DNA of 64,000 bases from Pseudeuparius sepicola (lineage: Eukaryota > Arthropoda > Insecta > Coleoptera > Anthribidae), in the NCBI GenBank assembly GCA_963920635.1, contig OY987306.1, forward strand, positions 11,550,001 to 11,614,000, read 5' to 3'. Of the stretch, positions 22,700 through 35,241 are shown in pieces. Positions within the stretch are counted from its first letter, which is position 1; every line of letters starts with the position of its first letter. The notes beneath the pieces were generated by a model. The model was given only the letters and a program-made list of their open reading frames with translations. It was not told the origin of the DNA and did not search any database. The translations under genes and the position numbers were made by a program.

Positions 22700-22885
22700 C
22701 GTTAAGAAGTGGAGTGCTAAAAACAAATTAGTGAAGTGATAAATGTCATTATTAGTAGGTTATGGTGAGTGCTACGTCATTAAGGGGTGGTGTTCTGTGT
22801 CGGGAAAGTATAGTGAAAAGTGAAAACAAATTAGTGGAGCGTTAAATGTGATTATTACTAATTTGTGGTGAATGCTTCCGTGCTA
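22700..22885. repeat. Diverged tandem duplication of AACAAATTAGTG tract
   Basis: AACAAATTAGTGAAGTGATAAATGT and AACAAATTAGTGGAGCGTTAAATGT-type tracts lie about 107 bp apart (near 22723 and 22830). Each is followed by a diverged ATTATTA..GTGGTGA segment. Confidence 0.5.
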
Positions 22886-22899
22886 GGTGAGCCTTGATA

Positions 22900-25200
22900 T
22901 TATAATTCTTTATGGGGGATGATAGACGAACACCCGCTCAAAAAAAGTGAAGCGCCGCTACCATACCCCACGGAAGAGGTGGAAATTTGCAATTTTTTTA
23001 CAGATTTTGAAATAATTATGTGACGGTATGGCAACGCTGTGGTAAGAAGCCATCGCTTCAATAAAATAATTTAGGGGTTGTTTTCTGTTTTTTAGAGTTG
23101 AAAAAATGTCACAAAATGCCATTCCATGAGTGCAACTGGTCCGCCAAATTTCAACTTTCTACCTCTTTCCATAGTGGAGAAAATAAATAAAAACAAGTTT
23201 TTACCCTCATATTTGGAGGGGTGTAACTCGGAGGGGGAGGGGTTTTGAGAAAAAATGTATATGAAAGACCCCCCTTAATTTTAACGGGAGAATCGCAGTG
23301 TAAAATATTTTGGTGCAATTTAGAAACACCCTGTTAGTGGTCAATTATGTAGGTATACATTTTGTTGTTGGTACGGCAGAGTTAAAATGTAGCAGTTGAT
23401 CCAAGTTAATTACATTACATTACATTTTCACACTAAAAAAAACTCCAGTTTAATTTCCTATGTGGATGTAGGTATAATGCCACTTTTGTTCCAAAAATGC
23501 TCGATCTGCTGTTAGGGTCTGTTCTACAGAAGACTATTGCTCTTGGGTCTTCGTGTATTTGAAGCTTCGGTCTGGTCTAACGGTTTCGTGATCTTAAAAT
23601 AATAAGTGTTGTCTTGCTAAATTTCGTGAAACAGAAAGTCTTCTTTTGAAATTAGCGTTGACATTACAGGCAACCGTTCACCTCGTTATGCCAAAGAAAG
23701 AACCGAAGTAGGTACCTACCTATTTCAGGTAAGATGTTAACCTGGTTATTTGCAGCTACAAGTTTTTTTCCTTTGTAAGGTGTGTATACAAAATGCGAAG
23801 GCAAAGTTTGTATACAAAGTGCGAAGGTATATATAATATCTAATATCTAGATTTGACCTGACCTTTAGGACTCTACAGCTTGACACACCTGGAAAGGTTA
23901 ATTCGAATTGAATAATTATAAACCTTTTGTCCATCACTATTATCCCCATGCCGCCCATAGCATTAAAACAATAGTACCTAATGATGATGGTGAACTTCAA
24001 CGTAACAACTAAAAGTGCAAAAAAAAATAAAAATGAGATAATCTACTGCTTATACAGTCAAAGGAGATACTTATGCATAGAAAACACACAAAACACCGTA
24101 GGAAGTATCTGGCAGAAGATTTATACGGGCAACATTGCAACCACGGCACTCGTTAATCTATCCTAGATTTATAACTGCCATGAAATGGAAAATTATACCT
24201 GTATTATTTATAGTCTGAAGCAAAACTAGATTAGTTACCTCTAGGTATAGGTACATTATAGGGATCGAGTTGATTGTATGTGACGTAATATTTAAACTAC
24301 CTTATCCTCATATTTATAAATTATATTACATAGGTACGCGCATCTAGACAATGACTAATTTAGAAAGTTAAAATGGAATTATTAATAATCTGGTAATTTT
24401 CTGGTTGATACTTCCTATTTCCAATAACTATAAAATATAAGTAATTTACTCTATGGTATAATATGCTTAATGATATAAATGCTTTCACCAACAGTTTAAT
24501 CAAAAATTATTCCACAAACGATTTGATAGCACTCGTTTAAATGTCGATCCAATTATTATTAAGGAATTATTTATAGTGAACTAAAATCGGAACCAGTTTG
24601 GTAATCTAGGTACAAAAAAATCATTAAAATTATAAGATAAGAATACCTACTTTCAAACTTATTAACTATGTAGTTTACGTACCTTTGTATCAGCTTGTTC
24701 ACCAGAGACCAATCGTTAGTTGTTATCCATCAATTTTGTTGATCTGATTAAATAACATTTAGCATCTGAAATCATCAGTGCAGTGTTAGAGGTGGTTTTT
24801 GCTGCAGGCAAAAAACAACATGATGCGGAATGCGGACGAAGAAGATATGAAGTGCTTTCAAAGATATAAAAAAGTGCTGCCTCATACTATTAGGGGTAAT
24901 TCCTCAGGCAAATAATCAACATAGACTAATAATTCAGGAACATTATTTGTTTGAGTTAGTAATATAAATCTAAAACAAATCAATGCAATGATTGCACCAT
25001 TGCCAAACTACTTCATAAATTTATCTTGTATGTATAACCAACGTTAAAAAACATCAATTTGGAACAATTACTTAGTTGATATCTATAATCTACATATTAT
25101 AGTAAAACTTTAGACAGTTATCATTTAACAATAAATCTTACTGATTTTGTGAATTTATTGATCCTACTTGGTCTATAAATAATATTCTTAATAAATTGCT
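22900..25200. other. AT-rich intergenic DNA
   Basis: No gene recognised in about 2.3 kb. There is a lone CACCCTGTTA end at 23330-23337 and a short duplication, GTATACAAAATGCGAAGG / GTATACAAAGTGCGAAGG, at 23783-23828. Confidence 0.4.
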
Positions 25201-25494
25201 TATTCTGGCTAACGTGGCAACGTTGCAAGAGCTCTTTGCCATCGATGCGCATTTGCTTTATTATGCCCCAACAGCTGATCCCGTGTTCGTTGAGATTTCG
25301 CTGATTTGTGTTGATGAGTTTGGAGTGTTTACTTTTGCGATATTCTTGTTGTTTTTTTAGGAGATTTTGGTGTTATTGGACAAAAGACATAGTATTCTTA
25401 AGTTAGTAATTAGTGAATTCGTGTAGTTTTATGAACGATGAGAAAAGTGTTGGATTTGTGGCACAGAAAACGTAACCTCCGGTTCTGGGTGTCA

Positions 25495-25602
25495 AATTTG
25501 TTGTTTTGGTTTTGAGTAGGCATTTTATATGTTGGATGATTACAATGCATGTTGTTTTGGTTTTGAGTAGGCATTTTATATGTTGGATGATTACAATGCA
25601 GC
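25495..25602. repeat. Two-copy tandem duplication, 51 bp unit
   Basis: A unit containing TTGAGTAGGCATTTTATATG and ending in TTACAATGCA occurs twice with a 51 bp offset and essentially no difference. 51 is a multiple of three, so ORFs on both strands pass through it, but nothing else supports coding. Confidence 0.9.
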
Positions 25603-25787
25603 CTATGTCTATGTTTATTATTTGTCTGAGGGTAATTCCTTTTACAGGCCATATGCATATCCAGGTGTTATTTTCAGCGGGCCCGTATTAAAACTTTTTT
25701 GAAACAGGTAACTAATTTTTATATATTGTAACACAATCAATAATATCAGTGACTATAGAAATAATTTTCTCTAGTCACTGAATTATA

Positions 25788-27225
25788 CAGGATGAGTTTT
25801 TTTCGATACCCACTATGGGGATCTCGGAAACTAGCAGAGCTAGAACAAAGGTTAAATGTGGAAAGAATTGCAGTTTCGAATGCTCAATCTAATGCCCATT
25901 TTGGTTTTTTGTAAAAGTTCGTGGCTCACTAGATATTTTGAAAAGAGTGATTTTTTGCTATTTCATCAGATCTCTGTAGCTCCGTTATTTCTGATTATAC
26001 AGAAAAACTGTGTAGACAAAAATTGTAGACAATTTTGGGCTTAATAAGATAATCTAATCCAACATTTTATGTAGTTTGTGATTTTTGAGATATGACATAA
26101 ACTTGTGTTTTTTAAATGTAGTTATATAAAAAATAAAAGAGCTATGGCTAATTTTCTGATTTTTTTTTTAATTTTCACATAGTCAGCCATGGGAATATTT
26201 TCATAATTACGTTCTATTTTATAATTAGACATACTTCTAATATTTTGTTTTTAGCTGGTAACAAAATGTAACAAAATAGAACAAAAATAAAAAAACTCAA
26301 ATTCAAATTATTATTATTTTAAAAGGTCACCTTTTAAAATAAAAAAGGTGTTCAAACAATCCACCATTATTATTTATGCAAATATTGCATCTTTTTAAAA
26401 CTGAATTTGTCGCCTTTCTTAGAGAGAGCCTGTCAATACTGGCAATTGCTTCTAAAACAACTGTTCTTAATTCAACAATGCCTCATATTATATTTTGTAC
26501 TGTTCCCCACAAAAATAAATCCAAAACAGACAAATCGGGGGATCGGGGCATAGGTCTATTTCTCCTTATCCTACTATTTGGATAGAGCTGATCTATAGGT
26601 AATTTCTTACGGGCAAATAATTATCTGGTGGAGCTCCATCATGATAATTTTTGTTTTATTTTGTTACATTTTGTTACCAGCTTAAATTAAAATATTTGAA
26701 AGTTTCAAGTATGTCTTATTTTAAAATAGAACGTAATTATGAAAATATTCCACGGCTGACTATGCGAAAATTAAAAAAAAAAACAGAAAATTAGCCATAG
26801 CTATTTTATTTTTTATAATAACTATGCCGAGTATTATATTTTTGGAAAGCTCAAAAAATGGCCGATTTGATAAGGCCACAGCCAACTATGATTTACATTT
26901 AAAAACAAAAGTTTATGCCATATCTCAAAAAGCACAAACAACATAAAAAATTGGATTAGATTATCTTATTAAGCCCAAAATGATCTACAATTTTTGTCTC
27001 TACAGTTGTTCTGTATAATCAGAATTAACGGAGCTACAGAGATCTGATGAAATAGCAAAACATCACTCCTTTCAAAATATCTAGTGAGCCATGAACTTTT
27101 TTAAAAATCTAACTGGGGCATTAGATTGAGCATTCAAAACTGCAATTCTTTCCCCATTTAACCTTTGTTCTAGCTCTGCTAGTTTCCGAGATCCCCATAG
27201 TGGGCATCGAAAAAAACTCACCCTC
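25788..27225. mobile_element. TA-flanked long-armed element with IS630 transposase relic
   Basis: The left end CAGGATGAGTTTTTTTCGAT is inverted at the right end, which reads ATCGAAAAAAACTCACCCTC. TA follows at 27226-27227 and precedes at 25786-25787. The arms pair for about 430 bp and then less regularly. A piece of IS630-type transposase lies inside on the minus strand. It is a degraded relative of the other CAGGGTG-ended elements. Confidence 0.75.
26360..26556 (-). pseudogene. IS630-type transposase fragment, C-terminal part
   Basis: The minus strand reads PRSPDLSVLDLFLWGTVQN, the block around the third catalytic Asp of IS630-type transposases (usual form RSPDLTPLDFFLWG). About 45 codons later comes a tail ending NNNGGLFEH, like the GGxFEH tail of the family. 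One in-frame TGA separates them, and the N-terminal two thirds are missing. It cannot make active enzyme. Confidence 0.75.
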
Positions 27226-27279
27226 TATACAGTATAATTATTTCCATTCGATTTTATTACACACAGGTCAGATTATTAG

Positions 27280-27612
27280 TTTACAATTATATCGATGTTA
27301 TTTTGCAGGATGATACAGTCACTGGGAGATGCAATATCACAGGTCAGCTGTCCCAGAAGATCATCGATAAATATTAAGAACAAAATTGGCCCAATATTTG
27401 AACCTTGTGGCACACCGGATGATGGAACAAACATTGCTGATTTGAACCCTTCGTATTCAACAATCTGTTGACGCTTAATTAAATAAAATTCAGCAGACGG
27501 GTTGTTCCACCAAACTGACGTATTTTAAACAGCAGTACCTATGTAATGGTCAATCTTATCAAACGCTTTCCTGAAATCCGTATATACCACGTCAGTCTGG
27601 CCCCGTATTCTA
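27280..27612 (-). pseudogene. Jockey-type non-LTR reverse transcriptase fragment
   Basis: The minus strand reads RGQTDVVYTDFRKAFDKIDH (RT motif A region with Asp) and, after a stop and about 30 codons, SSGVPQGSNIGPILFLIFIDDL (motif B region). It then jumps to a IASPSDC tract. The usual FADD catalytic block between these is missing, as if a short internal deletion removed it. The upstream part ends where the foldback element at 27627 begins. It is a dead LINE fragment that once supplied RT. Confidence 0.85.
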
Positions 27613-27626
27613 AGGATTCACATATA

Positions 27627-28721
27627 CAGAGTGTTCCTAAATATCATGTACATACGGAAGGGGGTAATTCTTTGGCCCATTTTAAGAAAAAAACTTCATA
27701 TGAACGTATGTCGTAAACGTCCTAACTTTTGAAGTTCATTTTTTTAAATTGAATTTTGGCTACATCTCCCGAAATAATCAAGCTGCTGAACTGAAATTTG
27801 GCACTGCTCTGTTTTTGGGGATGGAGAATAAGCTGAAAATGTCAATTTCACCGTATCTCACAGAGGGCGCCACTTGCGCTGTTTTTTGATCACGCTTTTA
27901 CGCGTAACTTTTTTGAGGTTATCTTTTTGGTCCTGCAGGTCCATCATTTTAGTGCATCTTTTCATTCTCCAACAAAAAGGTACTCTTGTTTCATAACGAT
28001 TAAATCAACCGTTTGCTTTGAAATTGCCAAAACGTTCTCCAAAACACCTGTTGATTCCAATATTCGAAACATAAAATTTCCACCTACTGCTTTCAAATGT
28101 TACAGATCAACTGTACATTCAAAATGATGAAAAAAATGCCAAATGGGCATTGGTCAAAACACCATTGGTTTTCTTGAAATAGAGTGTCCAAATTTTGTCA
28201 AATTCAATCCTTTCCATTTTGAAAGCGAATAATTTTTGGTACATTATTCATAGGGATTTTTTTCTCAGTTTAAATGGTACAGTTGATCTGTAACACTTGA
28301 AGGTGGTAGGTGAAAATTTTATGTTTCGAATATTGAAGTCAACAGGTGTTTTGGAGAACATTTTGGCAATTTCAAAGCAAACGGTTGATTTAATCGTTAT
28401 GAAACAAAAGTATTTTTTTTGCAGAATGAAAAGATGCACTAAAATGATGGACCTGCAGGACCAAAAAGATAACCTCAAAAAAGTTACGCGTAAAAACGCG
28501 TAAAAACATTTTCAGCTTATTCTCCATCCCCAAAAACAGAGCAGTGCCAAATTTCAGTTCAGCAGCTTGATTATTTCGGGAGATGTAGCCAAAATTCAAT
28601 TTAAAAAAATGAACTTCAAAAGTTAGGACGTTTACGACATACGTTCATATGAAGTTTTTTTCTTAAAATGGGCCAAACAATTACCCCCTTCCGTATGTAC
28701 ATGATATTTAGGAACACCCTG
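27627..28721. mobile_element. TA-flanked foldback element, CAGGGTGTTCCTAAATATC family, subtype B
   Basis: The ends CAGAGTGTTCCTAAATATC and GATATTTAGGAACACCCTG are inverted with TA flanks. Arms of about 500 bp pair, including GGACCTGCAGGACC-type tracts and a TCAACCGTTTGC tract. The interior matches part of 46853-47145 and, more distantly, 51327-52382. The apparent ORFs are antisense shadows of the arms. Confidence 0.82.
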
Positions 28722-28723
28722 TA

Positions 28724-29256
28724 TGTTCAGGGAAAGAGCACAAGTTAGTCATGCAAGATCTCTTATCTATAAAACCGTGGTGCTCAGTAGATATAAGATT
28801 TCTGATGCTGAAAAAAATTACTTCATGTATAACAACTTCAACTTCTTAAACCATTGCTATACCATCTGGTAAATCAGTTCGGAATGTATTTAAAAATATT
28901 CCATTTCCTGAACATTTTAAGTTGGAGCAACTGACTACGCCCTTACTGTATGTACATGTCTACTGTGTCCATGTATACAATCTTTTTTTTTTGTTTTTTT
29001 TTTGTTCTAGTCTTATCAAACAGTCCAGTGAATAGCAATGCTGATTACAGAGACTAAGTCCACGTTCTGCATCTTTCTTGAAGGTATTAGCTTGGGTCTG
29101 AGCTGAGGTCCAAAAAGTCCCGGACAATCTGCCTTCCTAGAGGGGTTCAAAACTTAATCAACAGATATCGGATTCTAGTTTGACAAAGCCACAAAAATAT
29201 CAATTTTTTTCATCGTCCAACTCGATGAAATTATTCAATGTGTCGAGTTTACAATA
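28724..29256. other. Intergenic DNA
   Basis: A T-rich run near 28983-29010 and no supported gene. Confidence 0.35.
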
Positions 29257-29479
29257 CTCAAAAAAGGCGTTGCATGAGTTGCGGATATTCTGTTCTCATC
29301 AAAACAATAAGTTGTGTGTAAGTAAAATCCTTGTCCATATCGTAACGATCACGAATCCGTAAGTAAAGGTTTCTAATAATTTCCCAAGCTTCTTCGTTGT
29401 TTCCGCAAAGATAATTATCTTTTATTATTATCTCATAGCCGAAAATTACCAGCCTGCAGGCACATTTTAATTGCCACAA
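29222..29479 (-). pseudogene. Unidentified coding-like remnant
   Basis: The minus strand has an open frame with protein-like composition (NNEEAWEIIRNLYLRIRDRY). Its frame ends at a run of six T near 29265. Just past that run another frame continues with an acidic tail and then stops, which suggests a one-base slip in a once longer gene. A CTGCAG upstream of a GCTGG tract (29454-29459) could act as a splice acceptor. I do not recognise the family. Confidence 0.3.
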
Positions 29480-30443
29480 AAATTATCGGCAGCTATAAGC
29501 GACCAGTAGGCGCTCTCGGTCGATGGCGACCTTGAACGCAGGCGGAATTGCAATCGTGGTAGGCCAGCTCCTGTTGTCTTTCTTTGTTTTGGAAAACACT
29601 CGTGCGAGGCCTACTCGATCCGGGTTGAGTACGTTATTTATGCATTAATATAGCATTAAATAGGGTAAATGCGAAGGTAGATCCGCAATTAGAGTTTTCC
29701 CGAACAGTCAGGCATGATGTCAGGATTATAATTTATTAACTAATTAATTACCTACATGTAATTTGATACACCCATAGGCAGGTGTCCTGGAGGTAGACCC
29801 TAGCGAGGTTAACTTTGCAATTTGCAATAGCAAAAAAATATACTTTCGTGACTAGACGAAACAGATCTGCATAACATTCATGAATAATATCTATGAAAAT
29901 GTCACTTTCACCTTTTAAATCTCAAAAGGTGAAACGAATTTAGTAGAAAATAGACCTTGTTTTACGAATTATATTTCATTAGAATGGGAACCTCATTTTA
30001 TACAGGTCGTCCCTGGATTGTTGTCGGAACATCTATAGGTACCTAAGTATAAATGACAAGGGAGGCATGTACATTTTACTTTTGAATTTTGTTAAAGAAA
30101 AACTGTCAAGACCAAACGACTTTTATTTTTGAAAACAGTTATAAAGAAAAATTTGTTTGTTGTTTGTAAATTGTCATAAGTAAAAGTTGTTTGTTTACAA
30201 TTGAAAGATACATTAGAGTATCGAGTATTTCATTCAAATTCTTTTTTTATATTGGAGGATACTTACCTAACCTAGGTAACATTTTTTCGTAAAATTGAGA
30301 TTATAGTTGCTATAAATTCTAAACAACTTTTCTTTATAGAGGCGTTGGGGCGTTGCATATTTAATAGATTGACGGTTTATTTCTAGGTGCCAATACTTAT
30401 AGCCAATACTTATAGTTTTAGGTATATGGTATGATTATATGTA
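29480..30443. other. Intergenic DNA, GC-richer at its left end
   Basis: 29490-29640 is GC-richer than average with no recognised gene. The remainder is AT-rich. Confidence 0.35.
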
Positions 30444-30445
30444 TA

Positions 30446-31686
30446 CAGGGTGTTCCTAAATATCATGTATGTACGGAAGGGGGTAATTCTCTGGCTTATT
30501 TCATGACTAAAAGTTCATATAAACATAGGTCCGTAAACGCTTCGTTACCGATCTACACGGTGTTGAAATTTCAAGATTTTTTTTTAGTTTTTCTTTATAG
30601 CTCCTACAGTTTATGAGACATTTAGCTCAAATTTTGAATATAGGTTAAGCTATAGGGCCTACATCATTGGACATGCCAATTGGTTGTGTGAATCTACAGT
30701 GAGATATTTTTTCAGGGGCCATGACCCCTTTGCTGCCCCTGAACATGTTTGCGGTGTGCCGCTGGTAGATTCTAAAGTACAAAATAAATTTCCTGTTTTG
30801 TTTAGAAACTTTTTGGTTTCTTTCAGTTTTTTCGTACCTGTGACCATTATCGAAAAAAAAATAAAAAGATATTTTCTGTAATTCCCTAGATGAAATTAAA
30901 ATTTTAAAATTAGTCTAGTAGGCTCTGGCTTTATTTGGATAATCTCTTGTTTTTATTAATTTCTGACAGTTCGCATTTGAAATCGTAACTTGTGTCTGCA
31001 TATGTTTATAAATTAAAGGTTTCAGTTTTAAACTGTAAAGTCTAAAAGTGTTTTAAATACTCGTTATAATCTCGTAACAATGCCAAATTTTACGAATTCT
31101 GAAATGGCTGAGATGCATTTCACCTGTGGCCTTGCGAATGGAAATACAAAAGATGCCATCAGTTTGTTATTTAGGTTTTTTGTATTGTAATAAATCATTG
31201 CTACAAAAACTACTAAAAATTTTCATTTCATTCATTTTCATCTAGCGAATTACAAAAAATAGTTTGTTTTTTTTTTCGATAACGGTCGTAGATAGGAAAA
31301 ACTACAGGACACCAAAAAGTTTCTAAACAAAACAGGAAATTTATGTTGTAGGTATTTTAGAATCTACCAGCGCTGCACCGCAAAAAAGTTCAGTGACAGA
31401 AAAGAGAGCATGACTCCTGAAAAAATATCTCCCTGTAGATTCTCACAACCATTTGGCATGCCCAATGATGTAGGTAGTAGAGCGTAACCTATATTCCAAA
31501 TTTGAGCTAAATATCTCATAAACTGTAGGAGCTATAAAGAAAAAACTAAAAAAAAAATTGAAATTTCAACACCCTGTAGATCGGTAACGAAGCGTTTGCC
31601 GACCTATGTTTATATGAAGTTTTAGTCATGAAATAAGCCAAAGAATTACCCCCTTCCGTATGTACATGATATTTAGGAACACCCTG
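30446..31686. mobile_element. Foldback element, CAGGGTGTTCCTAAATATC family, subtype A, copy 2
   Basis: The inverted ends match those of 11633-12814, and the interior matches that copy as well (GTGTGCCGCTGGTAG tract, AATCTCTTGTTTTTATTAA tract). TA precedes the element. The right flank reads AATA, so the second TA has mutated or was lost. Paired arms exceed 400 bp. Confidence 0.82.
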
Positions 31687-32274
31687 AATAGGTTTATATG
31701 GTTTCCGTATAGTACTTGAGAAAATATTACCTATACAATTTTATAACATTACTATCTGGAAAGAGTCCTAGCCCCAAATAATGGCAATGAATAGAGATTT
31801 TTTTTCCTATGTTCGAAAATAACAGTAGTTTGTTAAAAATCTACGTTTATACCTTCAAAGACGACAAAAAACAGCGAGATACATAATATCCTTGTTTATA
31901 GTCTCTGTTATAAACAAGGATAATATTCAGTGGTAGCAAAGCTTATTGTAGTACTTACCTATAAGATGCATTTAAGAATTTTTTAATCGAGAACATTTCT
32001 AGGGTTCACATTTATCTTTAAATAATCAACGTATTAAAGATTATCTACCTATCAAGAATTGTTTCAGCATATCAGTTGTGAAATTGCCAAGGAACATGCA
32101 AATTATAACAAATTAAGCAAGATCATACTGTCTTTGTTTGTGAATTTCAGATAGCGCTTTCAGCGAATTGGTGTGTGAAATCTTTAATAATAGTAATTAT
32201 CATCCTCACAATAATCTAAAAAATATAAGATACCCCAGAAGCGACAAGCTGCTTGGCAAGGGGCAACTTTAAGT
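31687..32274. other. Intergenic DNA with one hairpin
   Basis: ATCCTTGTTTATA (31888-31900) and TATAAACAAGGAT (31909-31921) form a perfect 13 bp stem with an 8-base loop. Nothing else supported. Confidence 0.45.
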
Positions 32275-32275
32275 A

Positions 32276-32935
32276 CAGGGTGACCCATCCAAGCGGAAAA
32301 AGTGTGTTACGAGGAGAGAGGTTACATAAAATCGTCATTAAAAAAATGAGATTGTAGTAAAAATTAAGGGGAATTCGAAGCAACGCGGGTGTTGCCTAAC
32401 CTCCTCGGCAAAAAAAAACTGGACTTACGCATCTTGCAATGTAAATAACTATTTTTATTATAACAGCTTCAGCAACAAAATTTTAGACTAATCTGACTGG
32501 TAAATTGATAAATGAATTAACAGATTACTTGATTGTCAGTTTTATTATCATGGCTGACTTGATTTGTCGTAAATTTGGTTTTATTGTTTGGCCTACTTGG
32601 ATCGAACATTAGACACTGACCATGAGACCATTATTTAAAAATTATAAAAAAGAATTCCTATAACGGTTAATAGAAATGTGTAAGTTGTAAAATAGCCAAT
32701 AACCGAAAGTTATTTCAAAAACCAAATATACAAGAATATTACTTAAAGGTTCTCTAATGGTTGTGTAGGTAAAAAAAATTTTTTCGCGATAACTTTTTAC
32801 CGAACCCCGTATACAAAATCCGAGTACACCCTCGAATTGTCCTTAATTTTTACTACAATCTCATTTTTTGAACGACGAATTTATGTTAATCTGTCTCCAC
32901 GTAACACACTTTTTCCGCTTGGATGGGCCACCCTG
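32276..32935. mobile_element. TA-flanked foldback element, CAGGGTGACCCATCCAAGCG ends
   Basis: Left CAGGGTGACCCATCCAAGCG pairs with right CGCTTGGATGGGCCACCCTG, with TA on both sides (32274-32275, 32936-32937). Pairing continues about 100 bp with few mismatches (AATGAGATTGTAGTAAAAAT shared). The interior has no transposase. Confidence 0.82.
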
Positions 32936-32937
32936 TA

Positions 32938-35226
32938 GGTACTATGATTTCAGTTGGATTGTCAGTGTTTCAAATCTGTAGAAAATACTTACCTTTTTAT
33001 TTCACTTTTGGTAGGTACTGTGCTTAATTCGAAAAAACAGTTTTGGATTTGAATTTTACGACTCACTCTCAGTAACTAACTCAAATTTGGAGCTTTAATT
33101 TTGTATATAATACCTACATAATGATATTGTTTAGTTTTGGATAATAGGTGATCGGTAATCCGTAAAGCGAATTATATTGGTTTCTTTAAATGTTTTATTT
33201 TTTCAACGATTTTTCCTTGCCGTTTTTTCGACAAGGTTTTTATTATTCAATTTTTTCCCTCAGAATTTATTGTATTTGCGCCACCTGTTAACATAATTGC
33301 AAACAATGGACTATGCTTTTGTAACCACCCAAGTGTAGCGTTTGCCTAGGGCGAATTTATTTTTGTTTTGATACTATTAATAATACCTAATGTTATTTCA
33401 CAATGATTAGCTAGGAAGGTATTTTGTTATTTTTGTAGCCACCCACTTATCGAAAATATCTAAGAATCAATAAGCGTGACTACGTTGGCCTGTTGATAAA
33501 TAGTTGTAATGACGTCACGTAGATTTCAACACAATTTTAAGCAAAATTCCGAAAATGTGATACAAAATTTGGAATGCGAGGTTGTCACCTAGATATTTTG
33601 AAAACTTTTGTTTTAGACGTATAAGGATTGTTTCTAAATTCCAGAAATTCAATATCAAAGTTTGTAGGTATGTATATGTATATACCTATATTGTGTACCC
33701 ACCTAAGTATATGTTCTTTGTGAAAATTAAAATATACCTACACTACACCTACAACTAAGGTAGGCAGGCATAATGTCTTACATATCCCGTGAAAAATTTA
33801 GTGCATAATTTACTTAGGTATATAAGTAGCCTTCAGCCATTTTTATGTGCCCAGAAAGGGTGCAATCAATCTGCATCGTGCCGTCAAAGCATTGTAATAT
33901 AAACAAAGATGAATTTACATTGCAAAACGCAGTAATCTCAGCCAGATTTATTACACGAAATTGCACTTAAATTCTAAGATCCAAATTAAGAGTGAAGATT
34001 TTTAAATTAGAATATTACTCAATTTAATTGTCCATAACGACATACCTAACCTTAAGAGAAGTACACAAATGAACATTATTTGCCCCAAGGTTTTTACTCA
34101 TTTTAATGTAAAATTTATTTCCTCTGAGAACGCTTATGATTACCTTGAGGTTTGAATTGTTAATGAGGTGAAGTTAATTGTTCTACCAAATTTAAACGTA
34201 GAAAAATCCATTCTTTCTGTTATCCATGCTACACGATTTCGTTGTAAAATTGCCGTGCGTTGCATATTTAATTAAGATCTAGGTTAAGACTCCACAATTG
34301 GAAATTTTGTTACAGAAATACAAGAATATTGAGAAGTCAAGTTTAGCCTTCATTCAAATGGTAATATATTTCAAGACAGTAGACGGGAATTAGGAATAAA
34401 ATGTAAAAATTACCAATTTGAATTCAATATGTATTTTGTATTAATGTGATTTAACAATCACATTTAACAATTAACAAATCTATTCTGAGAAATTACAAGT
34501 ATGAAAATGTTTAGCTCGATTGAAATATTGCAAAAAATTTAAAATCATTTTTCAACTTTAACACTACATATGCAGAACGTCAAGGAGCGACCTTCGGCTA
34601 AAAAAATATTGTCTGAATCGCTCTTTTTGACTCCAGCTATCCGCTTCAATTATTAAAGACTCACTCTGTGTCTAAAGTTTTCTCAGAAAGCGTTTTCTAA
34701 CCAAGATTTGTTCTCTACTCTAGAGATGCATATTTTTGTCCTCTGCCACAGTCCACCATCGCACTATCGCACAGAATACCTCGAAGAGATTATTTAAAAC
34801 TATACACAATAAAACAAACACAACAAACTGCTTCTACTTTTATTTCCACGATATTTATCTGGAGATCACGACAGGTCTTACAGCAGTTTATGAAAGAACA
34901 GTTTTATATCAAAAGCATAACCAAAGGCGAAACTCGAGAGGAGCTTGAGGGTCCCAAGAACCCGCTCAAAATAGTACAAGACCAGAACAAGTTTCATTTA
35001 TAGGGTGAATATATAAAAACGCACGAACACCTGCAGTTAACTCTTTTTTGAGACGGGTGAAAAAGAAGGGCTGGTTGAGCCCGCAAACCTTACACAATTT
35101 TATGCACGACCAGTTTAAACTACAAAATAGGCGTCGCTATGTACCTTTATAAATCAGAAACTCCGCTTGTGCGTCAACTTGCATCGTTACAAACATGTAT
35201 TTCATTAAGACGAGTAATGTTTTAAC
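32938..35226. other. AT-rich intergenic DNA
   Basis: No recognised gene in about 2.3 kb. 34736-34948 is an ORF of unremarkable composition. The sequence 34700-35200 is less AT-rich and could be retroelement-derived, but no diagnostic motif was found. Confidence 0.35.
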
Positions 35227-35241
35227 ATTTCATATATCTTT

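Noticed and set aside
28248..28599. Overlapping ORFs on both strands in the foldback at 27.6-28.7 kb
   Set aside because: The same sequence is open in both arms only because the arms are inverted copies; no protein family motif is present.
34736..34948. 70-codon ORF as part of a retroelement
   Set aside because: No diagnostic motif; composition is ordinary for the local DNA.
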